Shown piece by piece: positions 26,489 to 39,800 of a stretch of 64,000 nucleotides of DNA. Numbering within the stretch: the stretch's first letter is position 1; the number at the start of each line of letters is the position of its first letter. The position numbers and the translations under genes were made by a program. The notes under the pieces were generated by a model that was not told where the DNA came from, made no database searches, and worked only from the letters and a program-made list of their open reading frames with translations. Source of the DNA: Macrobrachium rosenbergii (Eukaryota > Arthropoda > Malacostraca > Decapoda > Palaemonidae); NCBI RefSeq assembly GCF_040412425.1, contig NC_089766.1, forward strand, positions 11,763,508 through 11,827,507, written 5' to 3'.

Positions 26489-27562
26489 TGTACGTATATA
26501 GGCCCAGAAGAGATCATAAGGCGATGAAAACTTGAATTTTGATAATTAAAATCGAAAAATCAGTGATGAAAGGGCACGTATATAAGCCCAAAAGAGATAA
26601 TGATGATGAAAACTTGCTGATTAAAATCGTAAAAATGATGAAAGGGGCACGTATATAAGCCCAAAGAGATAATGAGGTGATGAAAACTTGAATTCTGAAC
26701 TGATTAAAATCGTAAAAATCAATGACAGGGGCACGTATATAAACCCAAAAGAGATAATGAGGTGATGAAAACTTGAATTCTGAACTGATTAAAATCGTAA
26801 ATTCAATGATGAAAGGGGCACGTATATAAGCCCAAAAGAGATAATGAGGTGATGAAAACTTGAATTTTGAACTGATTAAAATCGTAAAATTCAATGATGA
26901 AAGGGGCACGTATATAAGCCCAAAAGAGATAATGAGGTGATGAAAACTTGAATTTTGAACTGATTAAAATCGTAAAGTTCAATGATGACAGGGGCACGTA
27001 TATAAGCCCAAAAGAGATAATGAGGTGATGAAAACTTGAATTTTGAACTGATTAAAATCGTAAAATTCAATGATGAAAGGGGCACGTATATAAGAAAAGG
27101 ATAATGAGGTGATGAAAACTTGAATTTTGATATTAAAATCGTAAAGTTCAATGATGACAGGGGCAAAATATAAGCCCAAAAGATAATGAGGTGATGAAAA
27201 CTTGAATTTTGAACTGATTAAAATCGTAAAAAATGATGAAAAGGATGATATAGGAGGTGATGAAAACTTGAATTTTGAACTATTAAAATCCAATTATGAA
27301 AGGGCAAGCCCAAAAGATAATGAGGTGATGAAAACTTGAATTCTGAACTGATTAAAATCGTAAAATTCAATGATGAAAGGGGCACGTATATAAGCCCAAA
27401 AGAGATAAGGCGATGAAAACTTGAATTTTGAACTGATTAAAATCGTAATATTCAATATAGAGAGGGGCGCGAACATGAGCCCAAAAAAGATAAAGAGGTG
27501 ATAAAAATTAAAATTTCAATCTGATTGAAAACTGAATAGTTTCAATGTTAAAAGAAGCGCGC
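26489..27562. repeat. Minisatellite, about 88-bp unit, 12-13 copies
   Basis: Units contain ggggcacgtatataagccca, agagataatgaggtgatgaa, aacttgaattttgaactgat and taaaatcgtaaaattcaatg. Full units are 84-88 bp. Several units between 27070 and 27310 are shortened by internal deletions. The period is mostly not a multiple of three, so the minus-strand open frames through it restart repeatedly and are not a repeat protein. Confidence 0.95.
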
Positions 27563-27637
27563 CTTTCATTCAACAAACAACCCAAGTGTCACTGATAAAC
27601 ACTGACCTACACTGATAAGATGTGTGCCAAATGTGAA

Positions 27638-27641
<4 letters not shown>

Positions 27642-27708
<67 letters not shown>
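27642..27708. repeat. (GA)n microsatellite
   Basis: About 33 GA units. Confidence 0.97.
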
Positions 27709-27712
<4 letters not shown>

Positions 27713-28180
27713 GGATGACCTTGCTCAAGGTCTCTGTATATCTTAAAGCGTGTCATGTAAAACAGAAAAAATGGCAAGATCCACCTATATGGGCATATTT
27801 AGGCATAGGGCATACCAATGATTTTCAAACACACTGCCAGGGTGTGGCTAGACCTCAAGATCCACTCTCAAGGATGTCTGTAGGCCCACTTTCTAAGCAT
27901 TACGAAATCATTTTATTTTTCTCTAAATAAAATTATTTTACCCAAGGTTGAGGACACAAATAGCAGGGTTAGAGAATTATCACTGGTTTATCTTACAATA
28001 ACTTTTTCTAAATAATATGATGGTAGTCTAATATGGTTCACCTACAAATATTTTAACGACGAATATCAATGCCTTTTGATAAAATCAAATATAAATTACA
28101 CTGATAGGAAAACATTAAATTTACGAAAGTGGTCGTGGTTTCCAAAGTTTTCTCAATAGTGATTTCTCTCTCTCTGTACA
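27709..28180. other. AT-rich spacer, nothing recognised
   Basis: No supported feature. A short frame at 27715-27930 is unrecognised. Confidence 0.4.
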
Positions 28181-28452
<272 letters not shown>

Positions 28453-28499
28453 ATATCTATTTATCTACCGCCCTGCAATCATGCAAACTTATCTCTACA

Positions 28500-28681
28500 C
28501 ATGCCGAAGGGAATTCTCAACTTCCAGCTCTCCGTAACCCTTTGCATGTCAGTCCTGTCCGAGAACATAACACCCCCAACGGAAATCTGAGACGGAAATT
28601 CTCACTGGAAGTTAGTGGTCTCCATCTCACGTCGTCGACGGGAATCGAATCACGGCTCTCATCACAGTCTTTCCGAGATCT
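28500..28681 (-). other. Possible remnant of a tRNA-derived repeat
   Basis: On the minus strand, gattcgattcccg near 28643-28655 resembles a polymerase III B box. No matching A box is visible upstream, where the next repeat begins. This could be a truncated SINE or a chance match. Confidence 0.2.
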
Positions 28682-28682
28682 T

Positions 28683-28994
28683 GGAATGGAATGGAATATA
28701 GGGCTGAGGCCAAAGGCCAAGCACTGGGACCTATGAGGTCATTCAGCGCTGGAAGGAAAATTAAGAGCAGGCAGGTCTGAAAGGTGTAAAGGTGTAACAG
28801 GTGGAAAACCTCGCAGTTACACTATGTAATCATTTTTAGGAAAGGGTGGATAGCAAGATGGAAGATCGATAATATGAACGGAGGTACAGTAAAAGGAATG
28901 AAAGGGGTTGCAGCTAGAGGCCGAATGGACACCGCAAAGAAACTTTAGTAATGCCTACAGTACACCCCGTGAGGTGCACTGACGGCCCTACGGG
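28683..28994 (+). mobile_element. Interspersed GGAAT-type repeat, near full-length
   Basis: Starts with ggaatggaatggaatat, continues through ggccaaaggccaagcactgg, gacctatgaggtcattcagc, aaaacctcgcagttacact, ggttgcagctagaggccg and atgcctacagtacaccccgt. It ends near ccctacggg. About 310 bp, with no conserved open frame. Confidence 0.88.
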
Positions 28995-29113
28995 ATTTCC
29001 AAAGACCTTGAGGCCTTATCTGGAGGTAGCGATTAAATCTTAATGGCATGGTGAAAGCTTGATAAATTAAATCCTGACGAGATCACCATTTTTTTTTCGA
29101 TTTCCATGAAAAC

Positions 29114-29116
<3 letters not shown>

Positions 29117-29162
<46 letters not shown>
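29117..29162. repeat. (GA)n microsatellite
   Basis: About 23 GA units. Confidence 0.97.
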
Positions 29163-29167
<5 letters not shown>

Positions 29168-29620
29168 CCCTTATCGGAGTAAATCTCTTCGGAAACCGCG
29201 ACCATTTTCGTAAATTTAATGTTTTCTTATTAACATATTTCATATTTCATTTAATATCAAGGGATTAACATCCGTCGCAAAATCTTTATAGATGAGCCAT
29301 ACTGCATATATTACACTATCCTAGTATCATTTAAAGAAACATAGTTTTAAAATTAACCACTTATGATTTTTTTTTTACCTCGGCTACTTTCTTTTAAACA
29401 AACAAACGCATACACAAACATCCCCAAAAAGACTCTTGCAACAGACTATGAAAATGTCAAAGAAAGTAAGACCTTCGAAATAAAAAAAAAAATTAATCAT
29501 AACAAAAAACATAAAAGGGAAAGTCCCGGATGTGTCTTTCTGAGGTCCGTGCTGACTACAGTAAAGGGAAGCGACAATCGAGGCATGTTAAAGCTTAAGG
29601 TTAAAGCGACGATAAGCGAA

Positions 29621-29626
<6 letters not shown>
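29163..29626. other. Spacer, nothing recognised
   Basis: No gene or repeat that I can support. Confidence 0.4.
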
Positions 29627-29704
<78 letters not shown>

Positions 29705-29815
29705 ATTTATTTACTTATTTATCTATTTATATATATGTAAACATACATACATATATACATATATATATTTACTTATCTATTTATATATATTAATAGATAT
29801 TATATATGTAAGTTT

Positions 29816-29862
<47 letters not shown>

Positions 29863-29933
29863 TATATATATATATATATATAATATAAATTTTTATATAT
29901 ATATATATATATATTTTATTATTTTCTAAGCTG
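29627..29933. repeat. (TA)n array and TA-rich satellite-like stretch
   Basis: A pure TA array (29627-29702) followed by degenerate TATT/TATA sequence to about 29920. Confidence 0.93.
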
Positions 29934-30355
29934 CGCAGAAGACGTAAACACTAATATATAATGATGACGACAATGACGATGGTAAATTACCTACGAATGG
30001 TGACGAAGCAGAAAATACAATGATAAATGCGTCAACAAAATAAGAGAAAATTTATATTAATAATACTGCGGTAACGACAACAAAGCCAATAATAAGACAG
30101 GTAATCATTGCGATGATAATGATACTCGAGTTACGATACATTAAGAATGAATATGTCACTTATTCAAGAATACAAAATGCCTAAGAATATTGATGATATA
30201 TTCGAAGAAATTTTTCACTGACCTATGTGAAGATAAGTACACACGACTGTATATTAAGAGAGTAAATATTAAGGTGCACGTATGACAAATTAACCGCATG
30301 ATAACTTGAGACATGGCCAGGTATTGCTTCCGCTAAAGGCCTAGCAACCAGGTAA

Positions 30356-30358
<3 letters not shown>
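29934..30358. other. Spacer, nothing recognised
   Basis: AT-rich with repeated gatgacga-like words at 29960-30130. No gene seen. Confidence 0.4.
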
Positions 30359-30433
<75 letters not shown>

Positions 30434-30532
30434 AAGAAAGAATCCCCTTAACGAAACTTTCATAATCTCTATCAAATACGAACACTATTATTATTGACAT
30501 ATTTTTATAAATAATTTCTTGATAATACTGAT

Positions 30533-30607
<75 letters not shown>
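30359..30607. repeat. Two (CT)n arrays
   Basis: CT arrays at 30359-30431 and 30538-30607. Confidence 0.96.
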
Positions 30608-30609
<2 letters not shown>

Positions 30610-30713
30610 GTTGTCTTAAATGCATTTCTGTTTCCTAACACAAGCATTCATAACTTGCGACCATCGACGAATGGTCTCCTGTTCGTCAATTTTTCATTAG
30701 TTGTATTTTAACA

Positions 30714-31260
30714 GGGATCTTTCACATTCACAATTGATCCCTGATCCCCTTTATCTGCCGAGAGCAACCAGATCTGTTGAACTGCTGCACCAATATGCAG
30801 TAAATGTGGCTCGCTGTCGAACTTCTCAGTTCCAGAGGTCCTTTATTCCTCACACCGTTGGACTGTGGAACAGGCCCCTGGGGATAGGCCCCTGGGGATG
30901 TTGTCCAATCGGAACCTCAAAACTTCAAGCGAGGACGCAATGCATTTCTACCCTAAAGCAAATTCTCCTTGGGTTTCATGAATCACATACATTTTTATCT
31001 ATTCATTTATTAATCTGTTAGTTTGTCTTTTCTATTCTAATACCTGATCTCTTCTTTTTATATTTCCCATTACCTTCTGTCTCTCTTTTCAAATGAACAC
31101 TTATTTCATTTTACCCGAACTTATTCTTTTATTTATTTCTTATTATTTGCTTTTATTCATTTTTCATATGTATTTATATTAATGTTTCTATTTTCATAAA
31201 TGTCTATTTATTTGGATTTCCTTGTTTTCATTTTTATTTATCCTTATCCACTTTCATTTA
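30714..31260 (+). mobile_element. Non-LTR retrotransposon 3' end, copy 3
   Basis: The frame from about 30713 contains R-S-V-E-L-L-H-Q-Y-A-V-N-V-A-R-C-R-T-S-Q and then F-I-P-H-T-V-G-L-W-N, the C-terminal end of a LINE reverse-transcriptase ORF. A 14-bp direct duplication of aggcccctggggat near 30872-30900 coincides with a frame shift. Afterwards D-V-V-Q-S-E and N-F-K-R-G-R-N-A-F-L-P to a stop continue in another frame. The 3' UTR words tttcccattaccttctgt and aatgaacact match the minus-strand copy at 17.3 kb. No AAT tail is kept. It is a dead, 5'-truncated copy. Confidence 0.72.
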
Positions 31261-31370
31261 ATTCAATTTTGATTATTTTTTATTATCATTCATCTTCTGA
31301 ATAATAAAAAGAATCATAATTTCGTAAAATCTCAACCTAAGAACAACCACAAAATAATGACTCAAAAATG

Positions 31371-31372
<2 letters not shown>

Positions 31373-31437
<65 letters not shown>
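31373..31437. repeat. (CT)n microsatellite
   Basis: About 32 CT units. Confidence 0.97.
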
Positions 31438-31439
<2 letters not shown>

Positions 31440-31690
31440 TCTGCTGTACCCATTGGTAGAGGAACCGAGGGCGAAAGTTGCCCACCAGGGGACAAAGCTA
31501 ATTACTAGATAGTTAAAAGCTCGTTCCATTCCGAAGGCCTCACTCCTCTTACATAAGAAATGGACATTGGCTGGACAGGTAGGTTATTAACTCTTTAATG
31601 ATGGGGGGGTATTTTCCTTTCACCCTGAGGGACAAATGCACGAACAACAGCCTACCATGTCTACCTACCTACCTACCTATACACACACAC

Positions 31691-31693
<3 letters not shown>

Positions 31694-31750
<57 letters not shown>

Positions 31751-31793
31751 ATATATATTATAAATATAAAATATATATATAGACATATACACA

Positions 31794-31843
<50 letters not shown>
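31694..31843. repeat. Two (TA)n arrays
   Basis: TA arrays at about 31694-31746 and 31796-31843 around a TA-rich core. Confidence 0.95.
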
Positions 31844-31848
<5 letters not shown>

Positions 31849-32338
31849 TCAACAATACATGCAATATGAAGATAAGAAGGCCCATAAAACACTATTTGAA
31901 CGTTGCAACCATACACTCCACTGGCAATTTTCCAGTGAACAGAAGCCTTTTACACACACACACACACACATAATATTAATTCTCATGCAACAAATACAAT
32001 TCTCACTTCGCTCTCACTTTGACACAACTCTTTGCAACAGTAAGAAAGGCTTGCAAGCGACCACAATGATCAAAATGGAACCAACGTAACAACTGCAATC
32101 AAGCAACGTCATAAAACGAAGAACAAGGGCAACAGTAAAAAGGAAAAGAACATTTCTAATACAAAAGGAAACAAAAGGTTTACAAGAGCAAGGGGTGGGG
32201 GGGGGAGCAGAAGCTACCGCCGGATGTGAGACTGCCCTTAGGACGGCTCTTATCAATGCTGCTGCAGAAATTAACACCCAGGACTCCCTAGGGGCAAATG
32301 CTTTAGTCGTCCTCGCCCCACCCCCTTGACAAAACCCC

Positions 32339-32340
<2 letters not shown>
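31844..32340. other. Spacer with short CA array
   Basis: A CA array lies at 31952-31971 and a G run at about 32197-32205. No gene supported. Confidence 0.4.
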
Positions 32341-32401
<61 letters not shown>

Positions 32402-32608
32402 CCAAAGCTATATTTAAAAGGAGAGAGACGGAGTAGCCAAAGCTATGTTAAGAGAGAGAGAGAGAGAGAGTAGCCAAAGCTATTATAACAGAGAGAGAGA
32501 GTAGCCAAAGCTATATTAAGAGAGAGAGAGAGAGAGAGTAGCCAAAGATATTTTGAGAGAGAGAGAGTAGCCAAAGCTATATTAAGAGAGAGAGAGTAGC
32601 CAAAGCTA

Positions 32609-32655
<47 letters not shown>
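32341..32655. repeat. (GA)n mosaic with repeated tagccaaagctat spacer
   Basis: GA arrays of variable length alternate with gtagccaaagctat and attaag or similar, at least seven times (near 32399, 32433, 32470, 32505, 32540, 32568, 32598). Units are 25-40 bp, and the last one (taccca) is degenerate. Confidence 0.92.
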
Positions 32656-33775
<1,120 letters not shown>

Positions 33776-33796
33776 ATTTTAGCACAGCACCGTGAT

Positions 33797-34849
<1,053 letters not shown>

Positions 34850-35162
34850 CTTCACAGATGGACTCAGCCGAGCAAACTATGCCGAACTGGCTGTCGCAGG
34901 GCAAGGCTGGAGGGGCGCAGGGCGAACCGAAGCCCTGGGCACACACTTTACAGCAGGGACAGTCCTCCCTTGGTACGATGCGCCCATGGCATCCAGTACC
35001 ACTACTTCCACCAACGTCGCCCTCGCACGACGGGGAACATTCGCAGGGCTCCCCCGAGGCGTTTTGCGAATCGATGCCCAACTGGGCCCCGACCAGGGAC
35101 GGGCATAAGTTCAACAACACCAAAGCCGCCCCCAGCGCCCAGAGTCTATGTGCCCTCGACAT
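34850..35162 (-). CDS. Secreted IGFBP-domain protein, first coding exon
   Basis: The minus-strand ATG at 35162 opens 104 codons plus one base, ending at a clear donor (G|GTAAAT; GT at 34849-34848). Residues 1-26 form a signal peptide (hydrophobic A-L-G-A-A-L-V-L-L, cleavage predicted after V-G-A). The mature part has exactly 12 cysteines (40, 42, 46, 58, 68, 70, 71, 74, 82, 89, 97, 103). It contains C-P-C-C-K-V-C-A-x6-C, matching the IGFBP N-terminal signature spacing C-x-C-C-x2-C-A-x6-C. The tail P-C-D-x3-G-I-V-C resembles the CCN and CRIM1 versions of the domain. There is one N-glycosylation sequon, N-A-S at 34. IGFBP domains bind insulin-like peptides, and decapod relatives have been linked to the insulin-like androgenic gland hormone. 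That role is inference here. It could be a single-domain protein, a CCN-like protein or an IGFBP-rP; later exons were not found. Confidence 0.8.
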
Positions 35163-35457
35163 GATTTTTTTACTCTTTTTCCAAAGTTTCCACTGACTGT
35201 CCTTTCTCTATTTCCAATCTCTCTCTCACTACAAGACACTTTCGAGTAGTCAAGTCTTCTTTAAATTATTTACCGAGTGGGGGATCTCATTCGTCAGCAC
35301 ATTTTCGTCGCTGGAGATGAAATTGAGCGGCGTGAGTTGCACGATCACCACATCTTCCACTGGAACACTGACAACTGACGGACCCGGTCGAGATGAAGTC
35401 AAACTTTCTTCGAATCGCGTCCAAAGTTTCTTATCGCTGACGCGCAGCGTCGGCGAC

Positions 35458-35488
35458 AAATGAAGCAGTTCCCAAGCAAATATATATA
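35458..35488 (-). promoter_or_regulatory. Core promoter: TATA box plus initiator
   Basis: On the minus strand, ggtatatatatttg places a TATA box starting at 35488. An initiator-like TCATTT (35463-35458) has its A at 35461, 27 bp downstream, the normal metazoan spacing. This implies a 5' UTR of about 298 nt before the ATG at 35162 if no intron intervenes. Confidence 0.55.
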
Positions 35489-36385
35489 CCGAGACAATAA
35501 CCCTACAAAATTAACCGCAATTACACTCTTCAAAACGTATAAGAACTTGGCAAATCGAAAAAGTATATGGATACGCTTTCCCTTCTGAAATCGTACGGCT
35601 GGCAACTTACTTTTCCAGTCTTGGGATTCCAGGGTGTGTGTGCAGAGGGCAGCACAATGTGAAGAGGCTCGTCAAACCGAAAATACATTTCAAACCTTTT
35701 GAAATATAGCGATAACGAATAAAATTATTTGCTTTAAGCGAGGAATAATCGGTTGCATGTATTACAAACAAGAGGTTCACAAAGCTAACATTTTGGTCTT
35801 TATATCGAGGTTATATATTAACCAGTATTGCAAGCTTTAAGACCACTTTTGGCGTAATTAAATTAGGGTTAATAGAGAACCGTATTCGAATTCTGATAAA
35901 ACTTCACAGAGGTTGAGGAATAATAATCTATTCTTCACGAAAGTGCAACATGATACTTCAACCTCCACGAGCCAAACCCATCGTAAGGCAACATTCCGCA
36001 ATTAACACCTGATTGGTCCTAAGACTTCAACCGACCAATCAAAAATCGAAGAAGAGATTATTATGTTGCCCGTCTAAATAGGAAAGCTTAAAAAAAAAAA
36101 AGGCATATTGCAACACCTTGTTGTAAAATAAAGGTCGTTTGTTGCTGACAAAGCCACCTGCACCAAGGCTGATCTCTGAAGAGACAAAAAATAAAAGGAA
36201 AATCTGACTCTGATGACATATATATCGAGCTTGCATTCTCGTAGCGCAACAAAGGCCATGGAATCATGACGTCTTCGATACAAAAGGCTACGTCGTGTAA
36301 GCTATCATCAAGAGCTAAAAAGAAATTGCAAAGAATAAAAAAAGCGTATCTTAACAAACAAATACTCGTACATATACATACACAC

Positions 36386-36389
<4 letters not shown>
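35489..36389. other. Upstream region of the IGFBP-like gene
   Basis: About 900 bp without arrays. No further exon or defined site is supported. A poly(A) run lies at 36089-36100. Confidence 0.4.
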
Positions 36390-36473
<84 letters not shown>

Positions 36474-36534
36474 TATATATGTGTGTGTATATATATGTAT
36501 ATATGTATGTGTATGTATGTATGTATGTATGTAT

Positions 36535-36590
<56 letters not shown>
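36390..36590. repeat. (TA)n, TATG-rich and (GA)n arrays
   Basis: TA (36390-36466), TG/TATG-rich sequence (36480-36535) and GA (36540-36588). Confidence 0.95.
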
Positions 36591-36596
<6 letters not shown>

Positions 36597-37303
36597 GAAC
36601 AATAAAAACACAATACCCGACACCACTTCACAATAACTTCAACCATCCATACATAACCTGCCTGGAAGACCATTCCACGACTTTGTAACTTTATAATGCA
36701 TGGAAGAAAAGAGCTAGGTGAATTAGGAAGAAATAAAAAATAACTCAATTGCTGGACTACAAGAGACAGTCCAAGTCTGCAAACTACAAATATATGTAAG
36801 CACAAAAATACAAGTTAGCAAATTTTTTAAAAATCCAAAAAACAATAAACAAAGTTACAATAATAAAAGAAAAATAAAAACTATATCAAAATTTAGCAAC
36901 TTAATGTAAAAAAAAAAATAAGTGCAATGCGACAAATGGCATAAATCAAATACAAAAGGTCCCAAGACGGGAAGTTTTCGACATTTCTTACTGACCCAGA
37001 TGTACGTTCCTGAATCGATCGATTAGGCCTGCTGGCCTGGGGCTACATGTACGTAATTCTCTTCAAAACTTAGGTCTGAACACTGCTTCCTTAACTTTGT
37101 TGCTCTGAACAGAATAAAAACGCACATAAGTAAGAGCATTACATATTTGTAGCCTGAATATACTGATACTGACATAGACAATATCAAGAATACAGGCAAG
37201 AAACTGGAACATCCTGACTGTGTATTAAACTGCGCATTAGAAACGGCACGACAAGACTCTCTATCGAAATAAAAATGAAACTTACAACACAAAAAATTTG
37301 CTT
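36591..37303. other. AT-rich spacer, nothing recognised
   Basis: No supported gene. The missing 5' part of the Penelope-like relic that follows is not detectable here. Confidence 0.4.
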
Positions 37304-37733
37304 GTGCCACCATGTAACAACATGAAAGGTAATCACCATCTTAGGAACTTTGGAGTTAATGTGGCACTTCAGAATAAAACAGTGCAGCATGTACTTATAA
37401 GGAACTCTCCCGACAATACTAAAAGATGTACATACAAAACTCTATGGAAGTCTTGTGATAACTTTTATACTGGTCATCCTAGAAGAATACTGGGAAGGAA
37501 AAATAACAGCCTAAAAAGACGTGTCAGATACGCGCAGGTGAACAGAGGAATTTCTGTATAATGTTAGTGAGAACAATCATACAATCAACTGGACCGAGGC
37601 CAAAAAAACATAGCTTATTCTCATGGCGCACGAACTGAAAAGAAATATCATTGAGTTCAATTTTATAAAGAAAAGTTATGGCCATAACATGAATATCAGT
37701 CAAGGCATGTATAAACTAGATCTTACAATATAG
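37304..37733 (+). pseudogene. Penelope-like retroelement relic (GIY-YIG C-terminal end)
   Basis: The first frame (37304-37560) contains F-G-V-N-V-A-L-Q-N-K-T-V, then L-I-R-N-S-P-D-N-T and Y-K-T-L-W-K-S-C-D-N-F-Y-T-G. This matches the layout before and within the GIY-YIG nuclease region of Penelope-like elements (Y-K-x2-C-x2-C-x2-F-Y-x-G). After frame shifts the C-terminal end is readable in other frames: N-N-H-T-I-N-W-T-E-A-K, then R-N-I-I-E-F-N-F-I-K-K and N-M-N-I-S-Q-G-M-Y-K-L-D, with a stop at 37731-37733. No reverse-transcriptase core is visible upstream. The copy is 5'-truncated, frame-shifted and dead. Confidence 0.7.
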
Positions 37734-38070
37734 AAATAAATTTGTAATATTGTTAAATTTTAAGGAAGGTGGTAGATATGCATGGAAAAAGGATGATCAT
37801 ATTTGTTATCACTGTAGTGGGCCCTAGCATTAATGAGTTTCATCGCCCCTCCTCCTTGGACACCTGTCAGAAGTGAAGTTTCCGTCGCCACCGGTTTGTA
37901 TGTTTGTCCGTATTGTCCCCCCTAGCATATATATTGTGATTTCACCCACTATGCATCAGTCCTTCGTTAATGGCTTACAAATAGAGTCGAAACCAGTCAG
38001 GACCTACGACAAATCTCTTATTTTTTCACGTGTGGTGATTTGAGATGAACAAATTACGTATTAATGTGAT
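37734..38070. other. Spacer, nothing recognised
   Basis: No supported feature. Confidence 0.4.
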
Positions 38071-38600
<530 letters not shown>

Positions 38601-39800
38601 TAATTTAACACTAGTATTATCATTCTATGACAAATAACCAATGAGTTATCTGAAAATACTAACATATATCAAATATGCCAAAAAGGTTCTCAGAAGCTCA
38701 GAACTAAGAGCAGATATAATAATAATAATAATGAGCAAAAAAAAAGCAAAACGGCCTGAAAAAAAAATAAAAACCTTCATTTATAACCTTTTCTACTCAG
38801 GTGATAACTGCAACACCTTAAAATGACAGACCCCAAAACTCTTGGAAACAAGAGAAGATGGAGAATTTCAAAATTCGGAGTGAGGGACATTCCTTGAATC
38901 TGAAAGGTCAGCTGGCCTTGAAAACCAGGGTCTGGAGCGAGGAACTGGCAATTACCATATGGACTGACTTTCAAGATTAGTGTTCAGCTATTACTTTTGA
39001 AAAATAAAACATGGCTCGCAAGTTACCACAGAGACAAACAGCTCTTGACACAGATTACCCAAAGTAGTGTCTATAGAAATAAGATGGATTTAGTATCTTG
39101 CGCCGAGGGTGAATTTAAGCTGCATGTTTGAAGTGGCTCTATGACAGAAGTAAAAATAAAGCTAATAAATTGAGGAAATGCTTCTGATACGGCTCTATTG
39201 GGAATGGTGAATTAAGTCTTCCTGGATAAAGAAACAGTACTCTATAAGAAAATATGCAAGTTTCACAGTACTCTATAAGAAAATATGCAAGTTTCTTGGA
39301 AAAAATGGAGTAATAACCCATAACATGGATGCATACGGCGTCTTCAGAGCAGTCAAATTCTCCCCCAGCCAAAATATTACACAATATAAGAAAGGAAATA
39401 TAAATATACTCAAAGATTGCAGGCAAACTTGATTCAACATTAGAAGGTATAAAACATTGTCTCGGAAACGTCATAACAATATCAGGTTCTGCCAGCCCCA
39501 TATTAATGGCCTGATTGAACAACATCAGACTCTGTCAAAGAGATTGGGGGGGGGAGTTCATTGTCTGGAACAATATAGAGGCAACCACATGGTTAAGATC
39601 ATGGACATATATATTAAGGGTCACTGTTAGGCAACCACTTAGGCGCCGGCAAACTCTTAAGGAGAGTTAAAAGTGACTGTCCTGAAATTTTGTTTCAAAG
39701 TTTGTGGCAACTGCTTTGCCGTATATATGTTACAGTAAGACTGTGAAACCAGGTGAAAAAAATTTTCAGGGAATTCGCGAAATCACCAAATTCACTTGGG
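38601..39800. other. Spacer with a 31-bp direct duplication
   Basis: No supported gene. The sequence cagtactctataagaaaata and its following bases is exactly repeated in tandem at about 39235-39297. A G run lies at 39546-39554. Confidence 0.45.

Noticed and set aside
26514..27476. Apparent repeat protein on the minus strand of the 88-bp minisatellite
   Set aside because: The unit length is mostly not a multiple of three and units are irregularly shortened, so no continuous frame exists. There is no start or splice context.
28637..28660. tRNA gene on the minus strand
   Set aside because: A B-box-like word is present but no A box, anticodon stem or acceptor stem could be folded around it.
32341..32655. 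CRISPR-like repeat-spacer pattern
   Set aside because: The intervening sequences are GA arrays, not unique spacers.
35250..35459. Minus-strand open frame upstream of the IGFBP-like ATG as an N-terminal extension
   Set aside because: It would need a non-ATG start, lies in a different context from the signal peptide, and falls within the predicted 5' UTR.
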